Of a stretch of DNA of 14,330 nt, positions 7,896-14,071 are shown one piece after another. Under the pieces are notes generated by a model. The model was given only the letters and a program-made list of their open reading frames with translations, searched no databases and was not told the DNA's origin. How positions within the stretch are numbered: position 1 is the first letter of the stretch; the number at the start of each line of letters is the position of its first letter. The position numbers were made by a program, and so were the translations under genes. Location: positions 1 to 14,330 of the forward strand of contig NZ_JBEXCV010000190.1 of NCBI RefSeq assembly GCF_040605455.1. Direction: 5' to 3'. The stretch comes from Embleya sp040605455 (GTDB lineage: Bacteria; Actinomycetota; Actinomycetes; Streptomycetales; Streptomycetaceae).

Positions 7896-8597
7896 ATGAA
7901 GCCCACGATTGTCCTCGTCCATGGCGCGTTTGCCGAGTCGTCGAGCTGGAACGGCGTGATCGAGCATCTGCTTTCCGCCGGGCACCCGGTGATCGCGGCC
8001 CCGAACCCGCTGCGCAGCCTCAGCGGCGACGCCGCTGTCGTCTCTGCTCTCCTGTCCGGCATCGACGGCCCGGTCGTGCTCGTCGGGCATTCCTACGGCG
8101 GCGCGGTCGCCTCCAATGCCGCGGTAGGCCACGACAACGTCAAGGCGCTCGTCTTCGTCGCGGCTTTCGCCCCGGAGCGGGGCGAGAGCATCTTCGACCT
8201 GTCCGGCAAGTTCCCCGGCAGCACTCTCGGCGACACCCTGAACGAGGTTCCGCTCGCCGATGGATCCGTCGACCTGTACATCCGCCAGGACGAGTTCCAC
8301 CAGCAGTTCACCGCGGACGTCCCCGCCGAGAACGCCGCTTTGGCCGCCGCCACTCAGCGCCCGCTGAACACCACCGCGCTCAACGAGGCCTCCGGCGAGC
8401 CAGCCTGGAAGACCGTCCCGTCCTGGTTCATCTATCCCGGCCTGGATCACAACATCCCCGTGGAAGCGCACCGCTTCATGGCCGAACGCGCCGGCTCTCG
8501 CCGCAGCGTCGAGCTTCCCGACGCTTCCCACGCCCTTCCGTCATCCGAGCCCGCAGCGGTGGCCGACATCATCCTCGCCGCCGCAGAACTCGTCTGA
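7896..8597 (+). CDS. Small alpha/beta hydrolase (Abhydrolase_6 / salicylate-esterase-like)
   Basis: A 233-residue alpha/beta hydrolase of the compact type annotated as alpha/beta-fold hydrolase or carboxylesterase and distantly related to plant methyl-ester esterases and hydroxynitrile lyases. It has the N-terminal oxyanion segment IVLVHGAFAESSSW (residues 5-18), nucleophile Ser66 in GHSYGG, and a probable catalytic pair Asp184 (YPGLDHNIP) and His212 (PDASHALP). There is no signal peptide, so it is cytoplasmic. AAGGAG lies 9 bases before the ATG at 7896. It follows the haloperoxidase-like gene by 35 bases with no hairpin between them, so co-transcription is likely. A strong inverted repeat follows its stop. 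It is not a duplicate of its neighbour: the two share only the fold and triad order. Confidence 0.92.
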   Translation: MKPTIVLVHGAFAESSSWNGVIEHLLSAGHPVIAAPNPLRSLSGDAAVVSALLSGIDGPVVLVGHSYGGAVASNAAVGHDNVKALVFVAAFAPERGESIFDLSGKFPGSTLGDTLNEVPLADGSVDLYIRQDEFHQQFTADVPAENAALAAATQRPLNTTALNEASGEPAWKTVPSWFIYPGLDHNIPVEAHRFMAERAGSRRSVELPDASHALPSSEPAAVADIILAAAELV

Positions 8598-8607
8598 AAC
8601 TCCCCCT

Positions 8608-8646
8608 TGCCGGCACGGCGCATGGCGGTCCTGCGCCGCGCCGGCA
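8608..8646 (+). terminator. Strong intercistronic hairpin after the second hydrolase
   Basis: Arms TGCCGGCACGGCGCA (8608-8622) and TGCGCCGCGCCGGCA (8632-8646) pair at 14 of 15 positions around a 9-base loop, 10 bases after the hydrolase stop. No T-run follows, which is common for actinomycete terminators. It may end the two-hydrolase transcript or reduce read-through into the antiporter gene 30 bases downstream. Confidence 0.55.
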
Positions 8647-8675
8647 TGCCCTCGAGCACCAGACCGGAACCTTCG

Positions 8676-9888
8676 ATGACCACTCTGACCTTCGATAATC
8701 TGCTGCTCGTCTGCCTCGTCGGGGCGCTCGTGCCGCTGCTGCTGGGCTTCGCTCCCCGGTTCAGACTGCCCTCGGTCGTGGTGGAGATCGGTGCGGGCGT
8801 CGTGCTCGGTCCCGCGGTGCTGCACGTGATCGACGTCGACGCCCGTGGCGGTGCTCTCATGGCTCGGCCTGGCCTTCCTGCTCTTCCTCGCCGGGCTGGA
8901 GATCGACGCCCGCCGTCTCGGCGGAGGGCTGCTCGGCAAGGCGGCCGTCGGCTACCTGATGGCCCTCGCGCTGGCCACTCCCTTCGCCGTTGCGCTCGCG
9001 GCGGCCGGCTGGATCGATGAGCCGGTCCTTCTCGTCGTCACGCTGTCGGCCACCTCCCTCGGACTCGTCGTCCCGGTCCTGCGCGACGCCGGCCAGAACA
9101 CGACGGCGCTCGGCCAGGGCCTCGTCGTCGCCTGCACCGTCGCGGACCTCGCCTCCATCGTGCTGCTGTCGGTTCTGTTCGGAGCCGAAGGCGACACCCG
9201 CTCCCGGGTCGCCCTGATCCTCTCGTTCGCCGCGGTGGTCGCCACCGCCGTGCTGGCCGCCGACCGCTGGACCCGGCTGCAGCGGGTCGTGGCAAGCCTG
9301 CAGGAGTCGACGGCCCAGATCCGCATCCGGCTGGCACTGGTCCTGCTCGTCGCGCTCACCGCCCTGGCCGGACGGTTCGGTGTCGAGACCATCCTCGGTG
9401 CGTTCGTCGCCGGGGTCGTGCTGAGCATCGTCGATCCGCTTCCTCGCGATCATCCCCGCTCCCGCGCCGGCCTCGACGCCGTCGGGTTCGGGGTCCTCAT
9501 TCCGATCTTCTACGTCACGACCGGCCTGCGCCTCGATCTGGCGGGGCTGCTCCAGGACCCTGCCGCGCTCGTCCGGGTGCCGGTCCTGCTGCTCGTCCTG
9601 CTCGTGGCGCGCGGCCTGCCGGCGCTGCTCTACGCCCGCTCGGCCGGCGCCCGAGCGGCCGTCGCCGCAGGACTGCTGCAGGCGACCTCACTGCCGTTCA
9701 TCGCCACCGCAAGCCAGGTCGGCGTCGAACTGCACCTCATGCCCCCGGTGACCGCGGCCGCCCTGGTGACCGCAGGCGTGCTCAGTGTCGCGCTTTTCCC
9801 CACACTGCTGCACCGCACCGACCACCACAAAGCGATCCCCGACCCGGTGTCCGAACCCCCGCCGCACCCCGCACAACAGGTGGCATGA
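8676..9888 (+). pseudogene. Kef/CPA2-type cation:proton antiporter, single-base frameshift
   Basis: An integral membrane sodium- or potassium/proton exchanger of the CPA2 (KefB/NapA-like) family, in two frames. From ATG 8676 the first frame covers 56 codons: transmembrane segment 1 (LLLVCLVGALVPLLLG) and the second segment starting PSVVVEIGAGVVLGP. After VIDVD the homology continues one base over, from about 8845, with SWLGLAFLLFLAGLEID and about ten further hydrophobic segments to the TGA at 9888. Removing one base from the CCC run at 8842-8844 would restore a 403-residue protein of normal length for the family's membrane domain. Without correction, translation ends in the wrong frame at 9020. 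A GTG at 8845 could start a 347-residue product lacking the first two segments. It is either a recent inactivating mutation or a sequencing error. The intact remainder favours something recent. Confidence 0.85.
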
Positions 9889-9889
9889 C

Positions 9890-9925
9890 GCGGCGCGGCC
9901 ACGCAAAGGACCGCCGCCGCGCCGC
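9890..9925 (+). terminator. Candidate terminator after the antiporter gene
   Basis: A perfect 10-base stem, GCGGCGCGGC (9890-9899) with GCCGCGCCGC (9916-9925), around a 16-base loop, directly after the antiporter stop. No T-run follows. Its placement supports transcription termination or attenuation before the RidA gene. The G/C-only composition lowers confidence. Confidence 0.45.
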
Positions 9926-10061
9926 CAGGGTCGCGCACGAGCCGAACGACCCGCCCCGCCGCATCACCCACCCGCGTGGCCACGACCGCGTGCACCTGCG
10001 GAACAAGGACCCGGGCACGGCATCCCCCGTCCCGATCGTCAACACTGGAAAGGACCAAATC

Positions 10062-10523
10062 ATGCACATCTGGACTGACAGGCTCGTCGAACTCGGTATC
10101 ACCCTGCCTCGCGTCGCGGAACCGGTCGGCGGCTACGCCCCGGCGATACGCTCAGGCATGCACGTCTACACCTCCGGCCAGCTTCCGTTCGTCGGCGGGA
10201 CGCTTCCGCTCACCGGAAAGCTCGGCGACGACGTCGACGTCGCCCAGGCAGCGGATCTGGCGCGCACCGCCGCATTGAACGCCCTCGCAGCCGTGAACGC
10301 CCTGGTCGGCCTGGACTCGGTGGCCCGCGTGATCAAGGTCACCGGCTACGTCGCCTCGTGTCCGTCCTTCACCGACCAGGCCAAGGTCATCAATGGTGCC
10401 TCTACCTTCCTTCACGAAGTCTTCGGCCAGGCCGGCATCCATGCCCGCTCCGCCGTAGGCGTAGCCGTCCTCCCCCTGAACAGCCCGGTCGAGGTGGAAC
10501 TCCACGTAGAGCTCGACTCCTGA
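10062..10523 (+). CDS. RidA/YjgF/UK114-family reactive-intermediate deaminase
   Basis: A 153-residue member of the RidA family, small trimeric cytosolic proteins that hydrolyse reactive enamine/imine intermediates released by PLP enzymes. Family features are YTSGQLP (36-42), the helix ARTAALNALAAV, VIKVTGYVA (90-98), FTDQAKVINGAS and the C-terminal block ARSAVGVAVLPLNSPVEVE. The catalytic Arg129 and, 15 residues on, Glu144 match the Arg105/Glu120 spacing of E. coli RidA, so true deaminase activity is plausible. The ATG at 10062 is chosen because GGAAAGGA lies 7 bases upstream and the usual N-terminal motif begins here. The in-frame ATG at 9885 would add 59 low-complexity, Arg/Pro-rich residues. 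It is separated from the antiporter by 173 bases including a hairpin, so it may have its own promoter. Confidence 0.93.
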   Translation: MHIWTDRLVELGITLPRVAEPVGGYAPAIRSGMHVYTSGQLPFVGGTLPLTGKLGDDVDVAQAADLARTAALNALAAVNALVGLDSVARVIKVTGYVASCPSFTDQAKVINGASTFLHEVFGQAGIHARSAVGVAVLPLNSPVEVELHVELDS

Positions 10524-10653
10524 CCAAGCCCCCAGAAGCCGTTTCGCCCTGAGCTCCGCGAGACAGCCCGCCACCACCACGAGGGGCCGGCGCATCCGCA
10601 GCTCCAGGAACTCCCGGACGCCGCAGCAGGTCTCGGGTGGGGTCTCTGCCGGT

Positions 10654-10691
10654 CCCATCGACCATACCGATCATCAATCGTGATCGATGGG
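10654..10691. terminator. Candidate bidirectional terminator between the RidA and MarR genes
   Basis: Inverted repeat CCCATCGA (10654-10661) / TCGATGGG (10684-10691), with a competing nested pair CGATCA (10668-10673) / TGATCG (10681-10686). It overlaps the last codons of the minus-strand MarR gene and sits 130 bases past the convergent RidA stop, the expected place for a shared terminator. The 22-base loop of the outer pair makes it modest. Confidence 0.35.
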
Positions 10692-11147
10692 CCGGGTGGG
10701 TGGTGCTGACCAGGTGCTGCTGTCGTGGCTGTAGCGGATCAGGTACTGGGCGAATTGGCGACGTTCGGCCGGGTCCCAGGCGGCGGTGATGTGGGTGAAG
10801 GTCTTTGACTGGCCGGTGGCGTAGCGGCGGCGTTCGGCTTCGCCGGTGTCGGTGAGTTCCAGGACGGTGCGTCGGCCGTCGGCTTGGGAGGCGGCTCGGC
10901 GGAGCAAGCCAGCGGTGATCAGCGCGGCGATGCTGCGGCTGGCGACGGGCTGGGTGACGCCCATCTCGGTGGCGATGCCGCCGACCGTCATCTCCCCGGG
11001 GGCGTCGGCGACGATGTTCAGGATCATGTTGCGGGTGAGGTCCCCCCGACTGCTGGAGGTGCGGCGTCGCAGGCGGGACAGGGCTGGCCCCACCTGGTGG
11101 AAGAGGGCGCTGTCGTCGGATTCCGGAGGTGGCGGTGAGCTGGACAT
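10674..11147 (-). CDS. MarR-family transcriptional regulator
   Basis: A 157-residue winged helix-turn-helix regulator. After a Ser/Pro-rich N-terminus come helix 1 (ALFHQVGPALSRLRRR), the recognition region GGIATEMGVTQPVASRSIAALIT (about residues 56-78), the wing with the canonical D-G-R-R (ASQADGRRTVLELTDTGEA, about 86-104), and C-terminal dimerisation helices. These proteins usually repress divergent genes by binding palindromes and let go on binding a phenolic or other small ligand. The ATG at 11147 has AGGA 7 bases upstream. It diverges from the amidohydrolase gene across a short, A/T-rich spacer carrying small palindromes, so control of that gene and of itself is likely. The protein ends in a polar tail (RPIDHD). 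Confidence 0.92.
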   Translation of the reverse strand: MSSSPPPPESDDSALFHQVGPALSRLRRRTSSSRGDLTRNMILNIVADAPGEMTVGGIATEMGVTQPVASRSIAALITAGLLRRAASQADGRRTVLELTDTGEAERRRYATGQSKTFTHITAAWDPAERRQFAQYLIRYSHDSSTWSAPPTRPIDHD

Positions 11148-11257
11148 GTCCTCATCCTAAGGGATGGTTTTACCAAATACATGTCCATGCCTGGACGCAA
11201 CTACATAGCTTTAGGTATACATTGAGCAAGTGCTGACCCGCAGAATCGAGGATGACC
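11148..11257. promoter_or_regulatory. Divergent promoter/operator region of the MarR and amidohydrolase genes
   Basis: This spacer is clearly A/T-richer than its surroundings. It holds two small perfect palindromes: TGGTTTTACCA (11165-11175) and GTCCATGCCTGGAC (11183-11196). A TATACA box at about 11216-11221 could be the -10 of the rightward promoter, with TGGACG near 11192-11197 as a weak -35. If so, the second palindrome overlaps the -35 and is a reasonable MarR operator candidate. For the amidohydrolase, GAGG at 11248-11251 touches the ATG at 11252 but stands 6 bases from the ATG at 11258. Confidence 0.5.
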
Positions 11258-12490
11258 ATGACTGTGATTGCTATTACCGGTGCCCGGGTTTTCGACGGTG
11301 AGAAGTCTCTGGGTGTGACGACGGTGCTGATCGACGGCGGGCGGATCGTCGGTGTGGGCGGGGACGCGCCCGCAGGGGCCGAGGTCGTCGACGGCAGCGG
11401 TGCGACGCTGCTGCCGGGCCTGATCGACGCGCACGTCCACACCAGCCCGCCGTCCCTGGCGATGGCGCTGCGGTTCGGGGTGACGACCGAACTGGAGATG
11501 CAGGGCACCAACACCCGTGACAAGCGCGCCGGCAGCGGTGAGGACGACACGCTCGCCGACGTCCGTTCGGCCGGGTTCGGGCTCACTCCGCCCGGTGGGC
11601 ACCCCAGCGAGCTGTTCCCGCCGGATTTCAAGCGCCCCGGCGCGGGTGGTCCCGAGGGCGGCAAGCCAGCCGGGGAGCCGCCCTACCAGCCGGACGCCAC
11701 CAGCCCTGACGCCGCCGTCGCCTCGGTCCGGCAGTTGGCGGCCCGCGGTTCGGACTACGTCAAGTTCATGATCGACGACGGCAGTGTCGAGGGGCACCCC
11801 GGCCTGCCGATGCTCGACCAGGCCACCCTGAACGCGGGCGTGGCCGAGGCCAAGAGGTACGGCCTGCTCACCATCGCCCACGCCCTGACCATCGACGCCA
11901 CCCGGATGGCGATGCAGGCCGGCATCGACGGTCTGGCGCACCTGTTCGTGGAGCCCTGCACCGAGGACATCCTCGCCATGATCAAGGACGCGGACGCGTT
12001 CGTGGTCCCCTGCGCCGTTCTCAACGCCTCGCTGATGGGCCACACCGGCGGCGAGCTGGCCGACGACCCGCGGGTGGCCTCCCGCCTGGACGAGGGCTGG
12101 GACAAGACGTTGCGTTCCAGCTTCAACTGCTACCCCCGAGGCAACATCCAGGACGTCTTGGACTCCATCAAGGCCCTGCACGATGCCGGCATCGACCTGC
12201 TGGCGGGCACCGACGTGTCCGTGCCCGTGCCGTTCCTGGGCGGCCTCGCCCACGGCGCCAGCCTCCACCACGAACTGCAGTTCCTGGTGCGGGCCGGGCT
12301 CACCCCCACCCAGGCGCTGCGCGCCGCGACCGCCACCACCGCCCGCCGGTTCGCCCTGGCCGACCGCGGCCGGATCGCCGAGGGCCTGCGCGCCGACCTG
12401 CTCCTGGTCGACGGCGACCCCACCACGACCATCGCCGACACCCTCAACACCCGGGCGATCTGGCGCCGCGGCACCCGCCTGGCTGCCTGA
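11258..12490 (+). CDS. Metal-dependent amidohydrolase (imidazolonepropionase/prolidase-like)
   Basis: A 410-residue enzyme of the amidohydrolase superfamily (Amidohydro_1, TIM barrel with a small beta-sandwich), expected to hydrolyse C-N or related bonds in a small molecule using one or two metal ions. The N-terminal beta-sandwich strand is ITGARVFDGE and the first metal motif is LLPGLIDAHVHT (His-x-His at about residues 59 and 61). YVKFMIDDG carries a probable carboxylated lysine, IAHALT and LAHLFVEP supply later histidines, and LLAGTDVSVP the barrel-end aspartate. The C-terminal ALRAATATTARRFALADRGRIAEGLRADLLLVDGDP is the typical family ending. No signal peptide is present. The ATG at 11258 is preferred over 11252 because only the former leaves spacing from GAGG. 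It diverges from the MarR gene, which probably represses it. The substrate is not evident. The insertion around residues 85-145 (Gly/Pro-rich) may shape specificity. Confidence 0.92.
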   Translation: MTVIAITGARVFDGEKSLGVTTVLIDGGRIVGVGGDAPAGAEVVDGSGATLLPGLIDAHVHTSPPSLAMALRFGVTTELEMQGTNTRDKRAGSGEDDTLADVRSAGFGLTPPGGHPSELFPPDFKRPGAGGPEGGKPAGEPPYQPDATSPDAAVASVRQLAARGSDYVKFMIDDGSVEGHPGLPMLDQATLNAGVAEAKRYGLLTIAHALTIDATRMAMQAGIDGLAHLFVEPCTEDILAMIKDADAFVVPCAVLNASLMGHTGGELADDPRVASRLDEGWDKTLRSSFNCYPRGNIQDVLDSIKALHDAGIDLLAGTDVSVPVPFLGGLAHGASLHHELQFLVRAGLTPTQALRAATATTARRFALADRGRIAEGLRADLLLVDGDPTTTIADTLNTRAIWRRGTRLAA

Positions 12491-12503
12491 CCCCCGCAGG
12501 GGT
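12490..12503 (+). terminator. Short hairpin at the amidohydrolase stop
   Basis: ACCCC (12490-12494) pairs with GGGGT (12499-12503) around a CGCA loop, starting on the last base of the stop codon. It is compact and G/C-rich but not followed by T residues. It abuts the putative IS21 left end, so part of it may be coincidental. Confidence 0.35.
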
Positions 12504-12525
12504 GTCGGCGTACGAATTATCAATC

Positions 12526-12557
12526 TGCTCAGCCACGTACGGATGAACGTGCTCAGC
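12526..12557 (+). repeat. Subterminal direct repeats of the IS21 left end
   Basis: TGCTCAGC occurs at 12526-12533 and 12550-12557, a 24-base period, and CGTACG recurs at 12509-12514 and 12536-12541. Repeated subterminal boxes are a hallmark of IS21 ends, where they bind IstA. Confidence 0.55.
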
Positions 12558-12643
12558 TTGGCGGCGTGTCGTGGCTGATGCGCATTGGGGTGCGGGAACG
12601 CTGGGCCGGTCGGGTGAGGTTGCGGCGGAGGGTGGCGGGTGGA

Positions 12644-13433
12644 GTGGTCCTGCACTCGGAACGGTGGTTGGAGCTTCGGCGTTTCCGCGCGCTGCACGAA
12701 TCGGGAATGAGCATCTCGGAAATCTCCCGCGAGACGGGCCTCAACCGGCGGACGGTGCGCAAGTACCTGTCGAGCGACGCCTCGCCCGGGCCGCCCCGCA
12801 AGGTCACCGCACCGGCGTCGGGTGGTCGGCGGCGGGTCATCGCCGAGGTCGAGCCGATCATCGACGTCTGGCTGCGACGCGAGATCCTGCTCAAGGGATC
12901 GGTGATCCACGAACGCCTCGTCAAGGAATACGGGTTCACCGGCAACTATCAGCGCGTCAAGATGTATCTGTCAGCAGGCCCGGCCGCGGATCGCAGCCGA
13001 GTTGGGCATCGCTTCCGACGAACTCGCGGGCCTGCACCGCCGGTTCGAGGTGGTACCCGGAGTTCAGGCTCAGGTCGACTGGGCGACGAGGGCGCCGTTC
13101 TGGCTCACGTGGGGATCCCGAAGGTGTACTCCTTCCACATGGTCCTGTCGTATTCGCGCGACCCGTTCTGCTGTTTCACCACGAGCATGGACCTGGCGGC
13201 GTTCTGGGGCAGTCACGTGCGGGCGTTCGAGCACTTCGGCGGCGTCCCCAAGGCGATCGTCTACGACCGGACCAAGACCGTGGTCCGCCGTCACGTCGCC
13301 CCCGGGCAGGCGGTGCCGCTGCATCCGGAGGCGGTCGCCTTCTCCGGGCACCACGACTTCGACATCGACGTCCTCGCCGCCTACCGGCCCACCGGGAAGG
13401 GCCGTGTCGAGCGGCAGGTCACCATCGTGCGCG
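12644..13433 (+). pseudogene. istA: istA, IS21-family transposase, frameshifted and 3'-truncated
   Basis: An IS21-type transposase. The likely start is the GTG at 12644 (VVLHSERWLELRRFRALHE), followed by an N-terminal helix-turn-helix (MSISEISRETGLNRRTVRKYL) and IHERLVKEYGFTGNYQRVKMY. Near 12976-12986 the frame slips by one base, and the next segment (RIAAELG, ELAGLHRRFEVVPGVQAQVDW) is read one base over. A missing G in the GGG at 13081-13083 restores the first frame for YSFHMVLSYSRDPFCC, VYDRTKTVVRRHVAPGQA and AAYRPTGKGRVERQVTIVR. All three catalytic acids of the DDE core can be recognised (VDW, VYD, RVE), but the uncorrected reading loses the first. Homology ends after RVERQVTIVRD, so about the last third and istB are gone. 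It is inactive. Confidence 0.87.
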
Positions 13434-13444
13434 ATCGGCGCCCC

Positions 13445-13489
13445 GACGCGCGTGTGCCCCGCCGTAGGTCGGCGGGGCACACGTGCGTC
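13445..13489 (-). terminator. Strong terminator hairpin downstream of tpg
   Basis: Arms at 13445-13464 and 13470-13489 pair at 19 of 20 positions around the 5-base loop TAGGT. The inner 14 pairs (CGTGTGCCCCGCCG against its complement) are perfect. It starts 5 bases after the tpg stop on the minus strand, the expected place for the terminator of the tap-tpg operon. The near-perfect symmetry means it would also stop transcripts from the IS21 remnant. Confidence 0.75.
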
Positions 13490-13494
13490 CGGCT

Positions 13495-14061
13495 TCAGCC
13501 TCGGATGTCGAATTCGCAATAGTCCACGTCGGTGAGCTCGACTGCCTCCAGGTCGTCGGCGCGGGTGCCGCCCTCTTGGAAGTAGGCCTGTTGCAGGCCT
13601 GCGGCGACGATGCGCTCCAGCTCGCGTTCGGAGGCGCCGGCGTGGTGGGCGTCGAACAGCTCCTGGGCGTGGGTGGGCGGCAGCGGCTGCGTGATGCGGC
13701 GCATCCGGGGGTCGTCGGTGGAGCCGGCCGCCGAGGAGAACCCGAATCTGGCGCGGGTCTCGACGATGACGCCGCCGGTGGCGGCCGCGCGCTGTTCGAC
13801 TCGGCGGCGGACCTGGGGTTGCCACAGGCGTCGGACTTCGGCGTCGATTTTCGCGTTGACGGGGCGGGGTGGGGTTTTGCGGTCGCCTTTGAGGTAGCGC
13901 TCGACGGAGCGTTGGCTGACGCCCAGGCGTTCGGCAACTTTGCGGGTGCTGCCGCGGTTCTTGCTGAGCAGGAACCTGATGCGGGCCTTGGTGGATTGGG
14001 GTGGTTTGCGGGTGAGGACGTGTTGGGCGGCCTGGTCGAGGCCGTCGCCGATCTTGCCCAT
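13495..14061 (-). CDS. tpg: Tpg, telomere terminal protein of a linear replicon
   Basis: A 188-residue protein matching the Streptomyces terminal protein Tpg, which becomes covalently attached to the 5' ends of linear chromosomes and plasmids and primes fill-in of the telomere overhang. The sequence opens with the family's MGKIGDGLDQA, then LTRKPPQSTKARIRFLL, a helix-turn-helix-like segment (TRKVAERLGVSQRSVERYL, about residues 39-57), LWQPQVRRR (79-87), the conserved TGGVIVETRARFGF (95-108), SAAGSTDDPRMR (110-121), and the C-terminal AYFQEGG and ELTDVDYCEFDI. Length agrees with known Tpg proteins (about 185). Ser114/Thr115 lie where, as I recall, the DNA-linked threonine of studied Tpg proteins was mapped (near 114). 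The start follows the tap stop by 8 bases. All family blocks are present, so it looks functional. Confidence 0.94.
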   Translation of the reverse strand: MGKIGDGLDQAAQHVLTRKPPQSTKARIRFLLSKNRGSTRKVAERLGVSQRSVERYLKGDRKTPPRPVNAKIDAEVRRLWQPQVRRRVEQRAAATGGVIVETRARFGFSSAAGSTDDPRMRRITQPLPPTHAQELFDAHHAGASERELERIVAAGLQQAYFQEGGTRADDLEAVELTDVDYCEFDIRG

Positions 14062-14071
14062 GCGGGTTCCT
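14062..14071 (-). promoter_or_regulatory. tpg ribosome-binding site overlapping the tap stop codon
   Basis: On the minus strand the tap stop TAG runs directly into GAACCCGC and then the tpg ATG, so AGGA (14071-14068) overlaps the stop codon and stands 6 bases from the start. This arrangement implies translational coupling, giving linked amounts of Tap and Tpg. Confidence 0.6.

Larger units (their letters stand above)
12503..13435 (+). mobile_element. IS21-family element remnant: left end plus truncated istA
   Basis: The sequence from 12503 (TGTCGGCGTACGAATTATCA) begins with the TGT terminal trinucleotide typical of IS21 elements. It contains repeated short boxes (TGCTCAGC at 12526-12533 and 12550-12557) like the multiple terminal transposase-binding repeats of that family. 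An istA coding region follows and breaks off at about 13433. istB and the right terminal repeat are missing and no target duplication can be seen. It lies between the amidohydrolase terminator and the tpg terminator. I infer insertion after the amidohydrolase gene, then deletion of the right part up to the tpg hairpin. Confidence 0.7.

Noticed and set aside
9885..10061. ATG at 9885 as RidA start (ATGA overlap with the antiporter stop)
   Set aside because: The overlap looks coupled, but the added 59 residues are low-complexity and unlike the family, whereas the ATG at 10062 has a strong ribosome site and the conserved N-terminus.
11201..12910. 569-codon minus-strand frame across the amidohydrolase
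   Set aside because: Antisense to a gene with all expected metal-site motifs. It crosses the IS21 boundary without any domain of its own.
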